A stretch of DNA of 64,000 nucleotides from an uncultured Methanoregula sp. (GTDB lineage Archaea > Halobacteriota > Methanomicrobia > Methanomicrobiales > Methanospirillaceae), in NCBI RefSeq assembly GCF_963677065.1, contig NZ_OY781872.1, positions 2,289,419 to 2,353,418 on the forward strand. The letters run 5' to 3'. The translations under genes and the position numbers were made by a program. The notes beneath the pieces are model-generated. The model saw only the letters and a list, made by a program, of their open reading frames with translations. It had not been told where the DNA came from and ran no database searches. Each line of letters begins with the position of its first letter. Position 1 is the stretch's first letter. Of the stretch, positions 42,892-51,700 are shown in pieces.

Positions 42892-42896
42892 AAAGT

Positions 42897-43571
42897 TTAT
42901 TTCCATCCAAACAAATTTTTGAGATATCCGGTGATTTGAGAGAGCATATCGTTTTGTTCCGATAATTTCTTATTTTGTTCGGCGATCAGTTTGTTTTGAT
43001 CGTCTATTTTTTTATTCTGTTCCGCGATCAGACTCTCCATAGATTTTGTCTGCGCGGTTGTGATTATCGATGTTGATAGAATCGTTGCAGAGGTTGTGAT
43101 CGTTATAGTTGTCGGGACCGGAGTTGGAACGGTTGTGGTAAGAGTCTGGGTCATAATCGAGGTAGGTGCTGCTGTTGGGATTGTTGTAAGAGTCGTTGCC
43201 GTTGCCGTTGTCGGTCCTCCTGAGATAATCATAACTTTTTGAGTGGTTACTGCATCGGATCGCAGCCTGGATGATTCCGTGCCTGTAAATTTTAGATCAA
43301 CCGAATATTCCCCGCTGCTTTTTCCTTCAGTATCAAATACTTTGTAAATCGTTACTTGATTCGCTGGAATTAATCCGCTTTCACTTGAAAGCGTTTGAGG
43401 ACCAGAAAATACAACAGTGAATGGGGTCCCTTGGGGAAAATCTGAATCGATGGAGCATTTTACCGGGGTTCCCGCTTGAACCTGTTCTGGACATTTCAGA
43501 TAAAGGCCATACGCAGAAACCGATCCGATCAATAGAAGTAAAGATAATGTAACTAGTAATACCCGTTTCAT
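42897..43571 (-). CDS. Secreted protein with Thr-rich stalk and coiled coil, 224 aa
   Basis: From ATG 43571 a signal peptide (RVLLVTLSLLLLIGSVSAYG), then a beta-rich domain, a long threonine/alanine-rich stalk (TATATTLTTIPTAAPTSIMT and on) and a C-terminal heptad-repeat helix (SLIAEQNKKIDDQNKLIAEQ) ending LFGWK. No membrane anchor. A longer frame from 43634 is not needed. Separate from the main structural operon. Could be a fibre-like or adhesin protein. Confidence 0.65.
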   Translation of the reverse strand: MKRVLLVTLSLLLLIGSVSAYGLYLKCPEQVQAGTPVKCSIDSDFPQGTPFTVVFSGPQTLSSESGLIPANQVTIYKVFDTEGKSSGEYSVDLKFTGTESSRLRSDAVTTQKVMIISGGPTTATATTLTTIPTAAPTSIMTQTLTTTVPTPVPTTITITTSATILSTSIITTAQTKSMESLIAEQNKKIDDQNKLIAEQNKKLSEQNDMLSQITGYLKNLFGWK

Positions 43572-43647
43572 ACTCGATACAATGAGGAAATGTAAAATAA
43601 AGATTTTTATTTTGATTTTACGACAGAAGATCATTTTTGTTGGACAT

Positions 43648-43707
43648 CATATGAAATTCATATGGTTTCCCAATCCTCATTCAGATCTGATCAGAACTTC
43701 ATATGAA
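43648..43707. promoter_or_regulatory. CATATGAA operator sites
   Basis: CATATGAA and TTCATATG form a 17-base palindrome at 43648-43664. A further TTCATATGAA at 43698-43707 reaches the start codon of the 76-residue RHH gene. Two similar sites before a ribbon-helix-helix gene suggest autoregulation and control of the divergent secreted protein. Confidence 0.55.
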
Positions 43708-43937
43708 TGTCAGAATATCGGGAACAAATCACAATAAAATGTACTGCCTCAACAATCTCCAAAATCGATTCATACATTGGAACTGACGAGATGACAAATA
43801 GAAATGAGGTAGTACGGAAAGCCCTTGATTTCTTTTTTGAGAATTGGAATAAATCACCAAAGGATCAGGTTAAGGAATGGCTACTATCTTCTGAAGGAGA
43901 ATCATTTATCAAAGATATTATGAGAAAATCACATTAA
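43707..43937 (+). CDS. RHH regulator, 76 aa
   Basis: REQITIKCTASTISKIDSYI followed by TNRNEVVRKALDFFFENWN is a ribbon-helix-helix. The tail VKEWLLSSEGESFIKDIM is close to that of the 94-residue protein at 42607. Its start lies in a TTCATATGAA site. Probably controls itself and the integrase side of the element. Confidence 0.75.
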   Translation: MSEYREQITIKCTASTISKIDSYIGTDEMTNRNEVVRKALDFFFENWNKSPKDQVKEWLLSSEGESFIKDIMRKSH

Positions 43938-44045
43938 ATCAAATCGCTTGATATTCTGCGAAGGATTTCGCAAAATACCTTCTATATTTCCATAAATTCA
44001 TATTTCCATTATATAAATCTCTGTTTTCCTCATTACAGGTGAAAT

Positions 44046-44201
44046 ATGGATAAAATAATTTTTGACGAGGACATTATTCAGATCCTCACGCTATACGCTC
44101 TCGAAGTAAAACAGGAGAAAATCCAATTTATAATTTTGAATGCCTCATACGAGTCTGAAGGGATGCAGGATCGTTTGATAATTTTACGGGCCATCGGGTG
44201 A
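44046..44201 (+). CDS. 51-aa protein next to integrase
   Basis: A 51-codon frame from ATG 44046, with AGGTGA just upstream. The product (MDKIIFDEDIIQILTLYALE, then KIQFIILNASYESEG) is acidic and alpha/beta. It stops at 44201, directly next to the integrase stop on the other strand. It might modulate excision, but that rests on position alone. Below usual gene-calling length. Confidence 0.5.
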   Translation: MDKIIFDEDIIQILTLYALEVKQEKIQFIILNASYESEGMQDRLIILRAIG

Positions 44202-45350
44202 TTATTCCTTTTCCTTTTCAACAATATGGTGTTGTAAATAGGCTGTCAGATCTCGAAGCTCACGGAGCTCACGCTCTCGTACCATGTCCCGCTGAACCAA
44301 TCCCTCAATAATTTCTGAATGCGCTTGCATTTTCTTTTCCGTTGTGGTTCTTAATTCGCGGATCTCTTCGGTAATCTGGATCGTAACATAGGGCTCACCT
44401 TTCTGGTAAAACTCTTCCACTTGTATCCGGGTATATTTTCTATATGCGTCTGATAGGTATCCGGAATGGCCTGCAAGAAGTTCAACGATATCCGGAGGGA
44501 CTGCAAGCCGAAGTTGTGATAAAAAGAATTTACGGGTCATGTGAACATGAATCTGAAGCCGGTTAGTCATGGAGTCCCGAGATACAAGACCCGCCCCTTC
44601 TAATGCATTAAGCCACATGTCCGCTACTGTCGATGATGACACCGGAAACAAACGGGTATCCTGAATATTTTTTATTTTTCCTATCCCTTTTCCTTTGTTT
44701 GCGGATTCTGCAAGATATGAATCTCTTTTTTTCAACCATTCCCGGATCACACCTGCTGCCTCAGTACTGCAAAATGTATATCTTTGAATGCCTCCCTTTG
44801 CCCCCTCGCCGTCAGATGTTATTCCTCTGATAGAAATATATCCAATTGACTTTTCCTTTTTCACATCGATATCAGCAAGATCCAGGGTGAGGGCTTCCCC
44901 AATCCTCATTCCCGATGATACAAGGAGAAGGATAAGCGCTCTCATCATCAGGCCGCTATGTTGTAATATGACCTGGATCATTTCAGAATCCATGATCTTT
45001 TCAACCGTTGCCGCGCCACCCTTTGGTAACTTTTTCTTAATTTTCCTCAGATCGACCTCTCTTAAATCGATATCACAGAAAAAAAAGAACTCTTTAACTG
45101 CTGCGATATACATTTGGGTTGTTTTTGGAGGTGTATTTTTAAATGAAACTGCAAAATTGATCAGGTCATTGGTATAATTTCGATCCTCTGACAAATAACG
45201 TTCTGCTATTTTTTCATACTCATCAATTGACCTGTGAGAATCTCTTTCAATTCCTTCTATAAACGCAAAATACGCCCGTAATGCCGTTAAATATGATCGT
45301 CTTGTATTGATTTTCTGATATTGATTGGAAAATTCAGAGATTTTTCCCAT
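44202..45350 (-). CDS. int: Tyrosine recombinase (integrase)
   Basis: A protein of 382 residues. The N-terminal helical DNA-binding domain is followed by the catalytic core: SSGMRIGEALTLDLADI (first arginine), HVHMTRKFFLSQL (HxxR), ELLAGHSGYLSDAYRKYTRI (the histidine and the region of the nucleophilic tyrosine). The C-terminal tail is a coiled helix (EIRELRTTTEKKMQAHSEII and ELRELRDLTAYLQHH). It would insert the element by site-specific recombination. It sits at the right edge, next to the candidate attR. Confidence 0.9.
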   Translation of the reverse strand: MGKISEFSNQYQKINTRRSYLTALRAYFAFIEGIERDSHRSIDEYEKIAERYLSEDRNYTNDLINFAVSFKNTPPKTTQMYIAAVKEFFFFCDIDLREVDLRKIKKKLPKGGAATVEKIMDSEMIQVILQHSGLMMRALILLLVSSGMRIGEALTLDLADIDVKKEKSIGYISIRGITSDGEGAKGGIQRYTFCSTEAAGVIREWLKKRDSYLAESANKGKGIGKIKNIQDTRLFPVSSSTVADMWLNALEGAGLVSRDSMTNRLQIHVHMTRKFFLSQLRLAVPPDIVELLAGHSGYLSDAYRKYTRIQVEEFYQKGEPYVTIQITEEIRELRTTTEKKMQAHSEIIEGLVQRDMVRERELRELRDLTAYLQHHIVEKEKE

Positions 45351-45396
45351 ATCGATCTTTAGGGCAATTAAAATATAAAAAATGGTTGAATTATTC

Positions 45397-45406
45397 CCGC
45401 GTTAAC
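45397..45406 (-). repeat. Inverted copy of a left-edge 10-mer
   Basis: CCGCGTTAAC here is the reverse complement of GTTAACGCGG at 28637-28646 near the left edge. GTTAAC is itself a palindrome, so part of this match is expected. It could be a regulator site at both ends or chance. Confidence 0.3.
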
Positions 45407-45413
45407 AGATTAT

Positions 45414-45425
45414 TAAGGGTTTTTA
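45414..45425 (+). repeat. Candidate attR core
   Basis: TAAGGGTTTTTA, the direct counterpart of the 28618-28629 copy with one mismatch. It lies between the integrase start (45350) and the chromosomal gene at 45490. Confidence 0.35.
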
Positions 45426-45489
45426 TTGAAGGGTAAGAGCAGGTTTCCGGACCCCGTGGTTTTTTTCCCGGTATATCCAATGAATATCA

Positions 45490-45909
45490 ATGACTTCCCG
45501 TTCAAAGAGTATTCCTTACGCTGATCTTGTTGCCATCGTGGACGATCTTCTCGATTCGTGTGAAGAAGACGTAACCTGTCTTGCGAGAGAGCTGGGCCGG
45601 CTGGACAGTGCGATCCGGTCCGAGCTGCTCGTTTCCGACCTTCTCAACGCCTACCAGGTCTTCTTTTATTTTTTCCGCACTGCACCATCGGATCTGGCAC
45701 GGGAGCGTATGGATCTTGAACCGGCATCGGTTCTTGTACAGGGATTCAAAATCGAGGAAGTCGAGCTGCTCGAACTTCTATTCTGTGTTCGTGAGAACGC
45801 GCCTTTAATTGTCGTGAGCGACGGCGAACGGATTCTTGCAACCTTCTCCGGTAAATCAGCATATGCTGATGGCATGGAATACATCCGGAATCCTGAATAT
45901 AATTCTTAA
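45490..45909 (+). CDS. Hypothetical chromosomal protein, 139 aa
   Basis: A soluble acidic protein opening MTSRSKSIPYADLVAIVDDL and with a helical core (LVSDLLNAYQVFFYFFRTAP). A later strand-helix (LIVVSDGERILATFSGKSAY) closes it. No family recognised. It is the first chromosomal gene right of the element and, before integration, was probably divergent from the wHTH gene at 28591. The 46204 gene follows after about 295 bases with nothing visible between. Confidence 0.6.
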   Translation: MTSRSKSIPYADLVAIVDDLLDSCEEDVTCLARELGRLDSAIRSELLVSDLLNAYQVFFYFFRTAPSDLARERMDLEPASVLVQGFKIEEVELLELLFCVRENAPLIVVSDGERILATFSGKSAYADGMEYIRNPEYNS

Positions 45910-46203
45910 TTTCTCACCTCGGCCGGATTCCAGCACCAACACGGTCCCGAAGGCAGGGAACCGGACATAGTTATTTGAAATACCATTCCGGATTTCTGCA
46001 GATTCTGCCATTATCTTGCGGGTGAATGGATTCGTTTGCAATTGTTGAATGCACTACCGGTACCGGTGGCGAGAACCGACCTGCCGGAGACGGACCAAAT
46101 TTCTGACCGGAACAGGTCAGATACCCGGTTTTCCGGCCCGGGTAATTTATAGGCATGAATATCCTTCTAATGCATAACCTGCGGATACATTGCCGCCAGA
46201 AGG

Positions 46204-47643
46204 ATGAGCGCCATGCTGATGAGAATCGGAGGAGCTGAAACCAGTTCACTGGATGAGGCCTGGATCGAAGTTGAAAATCCGGCATCCGGTGAAACTATCG
46301 ATCGCGTGCCGTTGGGTAAATCTGAAGATATCAACCGGGCAGTTGAGGCTGCAGGTGAGGCTGCGGATGTCTGGAAGAAGAGATCCATGCGCGAGCGCGG
46401 GATGATCCTGTACCGGGCTGCAGAAAAAGTCCGCGAGCGGCATAAAGATCTTGCGCAGCTCCTGACCATGGAACAGGGCAAACCCCTGCGGGAATCGATC
46501 GATGAAGTCCGGGGCTATGCCAATGTCCTGGAATTCTATGCCGGGATCTCCGCGCACCAGTCCGGAAAAGCGCTCCGGCTTGGGCAGACCGGAGACAGCA
46601 TCGTCATCCGCGAACCCCTGGGGGTCTGCGGGGCCATTATTCCCTGGAATATGCCGGTCCTCATCATGGGCTGGAAAGTGGGGCCGGCACTCCTTGCCGG
46701 AAACACCCTGGTTCTCAAACCGGCATCTGCCACGCCGCTCACCAATATCAGCCTTGCGAAGATCCTGGATGAAGCCGGTCTTCCTCCCGGCGTCCTGAAT
46801 GTGGTGACGGGCACCGGGGAAGAAGCGGGAAATGCGCTTGTACAGCATCCCGATATCAAAAAGATCTCATTTACCGGAAGTTGTGCAACCGGTCAGAAAA
46901 TTAAGGAGCTCGCATCGCGTCATCTCAAGGAACTGACCCTCGAACTTGGCGGGTCCGATCCGATGATTGTTACAAGCGACGCGGATATCGACCGGGCCGT
47001 GGAAGGGGCAATACGGGGGAGGTTTTATAATGCGGGCCAGACCTGCACTGCCGTCAAGCGATTGTATGTATTTGAAGGCGTGGCAAGGGAATTTACCCGG
47101 AAACTCAAAGAGCGGACCGAGGCTCTCAGTGTCGGCAATGGCTTGGGGCCGAAGATCGATATGGGTCCTTTGAACAGCAGCAGCCAGCGTCAGCGTATCC
47201 AGGAAGCGGTCGAGACTGTTCGCGAGAACAGGGAAGGGCATGTTATTGCAGGGGGTTGCGAGCTCAAAGGCAAAGCCTATGAAAAAGGATATTTCTACCG
47301 GCCAACGCTGGTGACGGACATAAGTCCCGGTTCCCCGCTCATAACCGAAGAGATCTTCGGGCCGGTATTACCGGTTATGACCGTCCCGAACCTGGATACT
47401 GCTATCCGCGAAGCCAATAACTCGCGATTCGGCCTTGGAGCCTCGGTCTGGACCACCAACCTGCATACGGCAAAACGAGTCTTTGACGAAATCCATGCCG
47501 GTGTTATCTGGGTAAACCGTCATCTCACCCTGCCCCCGGAGGTTCCTTTCGGCGGCGTTGAAGGAAGCGGGATCGGACGGGAGAACGGGCAGGATGCGCT
47601 GGATCAGTATTCCCGGACCAAATCCCTCATTCTTGGCTGGTAA
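46204..47643 (+). CDS. NAD(P)-dependent aldehyde dehydrogenase
   Basis: A protein of 479 residues, normal length for the ALDH superfamily; AGAAGG lies just before the ATG. Landmarks: PWNMPVLIMGWKVGPALLAG (cofactor binding), FTGSCATG, LELGGSDP with the general-base glutamate (about 246), and FYNAGQTCTAVKRL with the catalytic cysteine (about 281). The close EIFGPVLPV and WVNRH regions match the lactaldehyde/succinate-semialdehyde branch. In methanogens a member (CofA) makes lactate for coenzyme F420; whether this is CofA cannot be told by eye. Cytosolic. Confidence 0.9.
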   Translation: MSAMLMRIGGAETSSLDEAWIEVENPASGETIDRVPLGKSEDINRAVEAAGEAADVWKKRSMRERGMILYRAAEKVRERHKDLAQLLTMEQGKPLRESIDEVRGYANVLEFYAGISAHQSGKALRLGQTGDSIVIREPLGVCGAIIPWNMPVLIMGWKVGPALLAGNTLVLKPASATPLTNISLAKILDEAGLPPGVLNVVTGTGEEAGNALVQHPDIKKISFTGSCATGQKIKELASRHLKELTLELGGSDPMIVTSDADIDRAVEGAIRGRFYNAGQTCTAVKRLYVFEGVAREFTRKLKERTEALSVGNGLGPKIDMGPLNSSSQRQRIQEAVETVRENREGHVIAGGCELKGKAYEKGYFYRPTLVTDISPGSPLITEEIFGPVLPVMTVPNLDTAIREANNSRFGLGASVWTTNLHTAKRVFDEIHAGVIWVNRHLTLPPEVPFGGVEGSGIGRENGQDALDQYSRTKSLILGW

Positions 47644-47651
47644 CCCTCTCA

Positions 47652-48695
47652 TTATATTCTTTTTCTCCCAAAGAGAACGATTGCAAGGATTCCTGCAGAT
47701 ATTACCGGCCAGAGCGGCAGGGATGCTTTTGTGGTTACCGGGATTGTTGTTGCAGGGATAACCTGAGATATTGTGGGCGTCGCTTCCGGTGTTATGACAG
47801 CCGTCCGGACGGGAGTAACCGGGGCCGTGGCAGGGGGTTCCAGAACCCGGAAGGAAGCAGATCCGGTAGCCGTCTGGGTTATTCCCGATACCTTGACCAG
47901 GTACTCATCGGGACGATATGATGAGGTATCCACAGGAATTGACCAGGTGTTCTGATTCCCGGTTCCCCGGACAACTTTGATGGTCTGAGTAGTTCCGGAG
48001 AAACTCCCGTCAGAGGTTTTTTTCGTTGGAGCGAATGACGATGAGGTTATTTCAACCTGGAGAGAATCGCCGGCCGCAAGGTTTGTTGTCCCCGCCAGAG
48101 TGAATTGATCGCCAACATAGCGATCCCCGATTGTATTGATAGAGATAGACGGGGTGCCGATAACAAACGAGTACGTGGTGAACGTATCATCGATATTCTG
48201 ACTGCTTATGGCCTGAATGAGTGCCTGTGCGGCAGCCGGACTCTGGAGACTGCCGGATCCCGACATCCGGAATATTGTCATTCCATTCGTACCCAGCTGG
48301 AGGTTTTTGACTTCGCCGGTTCCGGGATCATATGTCACGTCGAACTGGCCGTTCATCATCGGATGCTGAACCACGACAAAATACTGTCCCGGGGCAAGGT
48401 TCCGGGTATCGGTATCTTTTAATTCATAAGTGAAGGTATTGTCACTTTCAACAGGAATGGTTGAAACCTTGAGGTAATTATTGCTGACAAGCCAGACCTG
48501 GAGACCATTTCTCGGGTGGCCGGTAGCTATCCCTTTGATATACACGGTATCCCCATTCGCAATCGTCGGCGATGAAGAAAGCGTGGAATCCGATTGTGAT
48601 ATCGTCAGAGCTCCTGCAGGAATGGATGAACAGGAGATGAGGATCAGGATAAAAACTATACAGCAGAAAACCGGTCGGGAGAACATGCGGGCCAT
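47652..48695 (-). CDS. DUF3821-type secreted surface protein
   Basis: A protein of 347 residues. A signal peptide (CCIVFILILISCSSIPAGAL) is followed by beta-rich modules typical of the Methanomicrobiales DUF3821 family: DTVYIKGIATGHPRNGLQVW, LAPGQYFVVVQHPMMNGQFD and, in the second half, YVGDQFTLAGTTNLAAGDSL. A threonine/proline spacer leads to a C-terminal anchor (LPLWPVISAGILAIVLFGRK). It is probably an envelope or S-layer-associated protein. Convergent with the aldehyde dehydrogenase eight bases away. Confidence 0.85.
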   Translation of the reverse strand: MARMFSRPVFCCIVFILILISCSSIPAGALTISQSDSTLSSSPTIANGDTVYIKGIATGHPRNGLQVWLVSNNYLKVSTIPVESDNTFTYELKDTDTRNLAPGQYFVVVQHPMMNGQFDVTYDPGTGEVKNLQLGTNGMTIFRMSGSGSLQSPAAAQALIQAISSQNIDDTFTTYSFVIGTPSISINTIGDRYVGDQFTLAGTTNLAAGDSLQVEITSSSFAPTKKTSDGSFSGTTQTIKVVRGTGNQNTWSIPVDTSSYRPDEYLVKVSGITQTATGSASFRVLEPPATAPVTPVRTAVITPEATPTISQVIPATTIPVTTKASLPLWPVISAGILAIVLFGRKRI

Positions 48696-48774
48696 TGAAT
48701 CAATCCTCTCCTGTTATGATATCCATCGATAGAAGAAAAACTTCCTGTATCCCATTTCCCGGTCGGGGTGCCTG

Positions 48775-51700
48775 TTACAGGGCACAGGAATTGGTAATCA
48801 TTCTTGACATATCCGGGGGAACAAGGATCTCGAATCGTGCTCCTTTCCCCGGTTCCCCCACTTCCCGGATGGTAAGGCCGGTGATGGAGAGGACTTCCCG
48901 GACAAGGAACAGGCCAAGGCCGGTATGATTGCCAAAGCCTTTCTGGAAAATTTTTTCCTTGAACGGATATTCTATCCCGCTCCCGTCATCTTCGATTATG
49001 ATCCGCATAACCGAGGGGGTCGAATCCCCGGTAACACGAATTGTTTTTACCTTTTTGCCATGCATGATTGCATTTTCAAACAGGTTGAAAAAGACCGTTT
49101 TCAGGAGAGGATCGGCAAATATTTCAACATCTGCCAGAGCGTGGTCTACGGACACCTGGGTGAAACCATGGTCCTTTGCGACAGCATTTGCACAGACAAA
49201 GACATTCTGCCACCTTGGTTTCTGGAGACCGATATCCTGGTACTGCTGGGTGAACTGGATCTGGCTCTGGATGGTCTCCCCGGCTTTTATCGCTCCTTCG
49301 ATCCAGCGTTGCTGGTCTCCCCCCGGGAGGGTATCCTTGAGAAGGAGATGATATCCCTGAAGGGCGGTGAGCTGGTTGAGGATATCATGGCGCGTGATAC
49401 TCGAGAGAAGGTTGAGTTTCTGGTTGGATTCATGGAGCGCCCATTCCATCCGCTTCCGATCGGTGATATCCCGCCCAACCGACTGGTATTCCATCACCCG
49501 GCCTTGTGCATCAAAAATAGCCCGGTCGGACCACTGCTGCCAGCGGATCTCCCCGCCGGGCATGACGATCCTGTGTTCAATAATCCGGACCGGGTACTCG
49601 GGGGTTACAATCCGGAAATGATTTTTCACTTCCTTTTTGTCTTCAGCAGGAATAACCGGGGTGAACTTGTGGCCAACGAGTTTGTCCCGGGATCGTTCGA
49701 AATACCTGCAGTAGGCATCGTTGACAAACGTGATCGTGCCATCCGGCGTGAACCTGCAGATGAATTCAGTCTGGTCTTCAATAATGTTGCGGTACCGCTC
49801 CTCGCTCCGGTAAAGTTCCTGCTGGTTTTTACTGAGTTCCTCATAATTCGATCGGAGCTCTTCCTCGGCAGCTGCCAGCTGCTCGTACGCTGCATAAAGA
49901 TTCTCGTGAGTATGCTGGAGTTCGTCTTCCGCTTCTTTCTGGCGGGTGATATCCCGGCCAACGGACTGGTACTCGATTAATATGCCATCGGGATCGAAGA
50001 TAGCCCGGTCATTCCAGTGCTGCCACCTCACCTTGCCGGATGGCATGATGATCCGGTGTTCGATCGAACCCGATGGATCCTCTTTTGAAAGCGACTGGAT
50101 ATGCATGCGCACAAGAGCCCGCTCCTCCCTGGGAATATCAACGTGATGCTGCTCTTCAAGACATGCGGCCCGGCTCAGGCCGAAATACCTGCAGTAGGCA
50201 TCGTTGACAAAGGTAAGTTTTCTGTCAGGACTGAACCTGCAGATGAGTTCGGTCTGGTCCTCGACAACGCTCTGGTAGCGTTCTTTCACCCGCTGGAGTT
50301 CCCGCTCGCTGCCTGCCAGTTCCTCGTAATTCGAGCGAAGCTCTTCTTCGGCAGCTGCCAGCTGTTCGTACGCTGCATGAAGGTCATCGTTCATCCGCCG
50401 GAGGAGATCTGTTGATTCCTTTTCTGCAGTGATATCCCGTCCAACGGACTGGTATTCGATAATGCGCCCCTCGGTATCGAAGATGGCCCGGTCAGACCAC
50501 TTCTGCCACCGGACGTTTCCATCCGGCATGAGGATACTGTGGGTTATGGTCCCGACCGGGTTCTCCGGGCTTATCCGGGAGAAATGATCATTCACTTTAT
50601 CCCGGTCTTCAGAAGGAATAGCAGGGGAAAATTTGCTCCCTACCAGTCTGTTTTTCTGCTTACGGAAATACTGGCAGTAGGCATCATTTGCAAACGTAAT
50701 CGTACCATCCGGTGTGAACCTGCAGATGAATTCGGTCTGGTCTTCAATGATATTGCGGTACCGCTCCTCGCTCCGGTAAAGTTCCTGCTGGTTTTTACTG
50801 AGTTCCTCGTAATTTGCCCGCAACTCCTCTTCGGTAGCAGTCAGCTGTTCATATGCAACATAGAGATCCTCGTGAGTGCGCTGAAGTTTCTCTTCAGCCT
50901 CTTTCTGGCGTGTGATGTCCCGCCCAACGGACTGGTACTCGATTAATGTGCCGCTGGGATCGAAGATAGCCCGGTCATTCCAGCGCTGCCATCTCACCTT
51001 GCCGGATGGCATGATGATCCGGTGTTCGATCGAACCCGATGGATCCTCTTTTGAAAGCAGCTGGAAATGCTTGCGCATGAGAGCCCGCTCCTCCCTGGGA
51101 ATATCAACGTGATGCTGCTCTTCAAGACAAGCTGCCCGGCTCAGGCCGAAATACCTGCAGTAGGCATCGTTGACAAAGGTAAGTCTTCCATCAGGACTGA
51201 ACCTGCAGATGAGTTCGGTCTGGTCCTCGACAACGCTCTGGTAGCGTTCTTTCACCCGCTGGAGTTCCCGTTCGCTGCTTGCCAGTTCCTCGTAATTCGA
51301 GCGGAGCTCTTCCTCGGCAGCTGCCAGCTGTTCGTACGCTGCATGGAGGTCTTCGTTCATCCGCCGGAGTTTGTCTTCTGATTCCTTCCGCTGGGTGATG
51401 TCGCGGAGAGCTTCAATAGCTCCTATCATATTGCCACGCGTATCGTAAAGCGGGGATGCTACCCGCCAGACATACGCACCTTTCCCGCCGTACAGGCCGG
51501 GCATAAAAGTTTCTGATATTATCTTGTCCCCTTCCCGCTGGACACTCGGGTATTTTTTTTCCAGTTCTTTTTCCATGTTGAGAACCAGATCCACAAGAGG
51601 TGGTTTTCGATCCTTGTCATGGGTACGGGGCTGTGCATAACCCGAGGTTCCAAGAACTGCATCGGCAAGAACCCCGGTCATCATCTCCAGGGTTTTATTC

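Larger units (their letters stand above)
28618..45425. mobile_element. Integrated virus-like element, about 16.8 kb
   Basis: Bounded by short direct repeats (see the att entries), visibly more AT-rich than the flanks, and placed between two divergent chromosomal genes (28591 and 45490). It encodes a tyrosine integrase, HUH Rep, ribbon-helix-helix regulators, a long chain of very small genes, a P-loop ATPase, a spike-like protein and six or more membrane proteins. No portal, terminase, tail or double-jelly-roll capsid gene is visible. Best read as a provirus or integrative virus-like plasmid. The exact ends are uncertain. Confidence 0.8.

Noticed and set aside
28637..45406. Inverted GTTAACGCGG as terminal inverted repeats of a transposon
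   Set aside because: The element has a tyrosine integrase, which gives direct rather than inverted repeats, and part of the match is a self-palindrome. Kept only as a weak feature.
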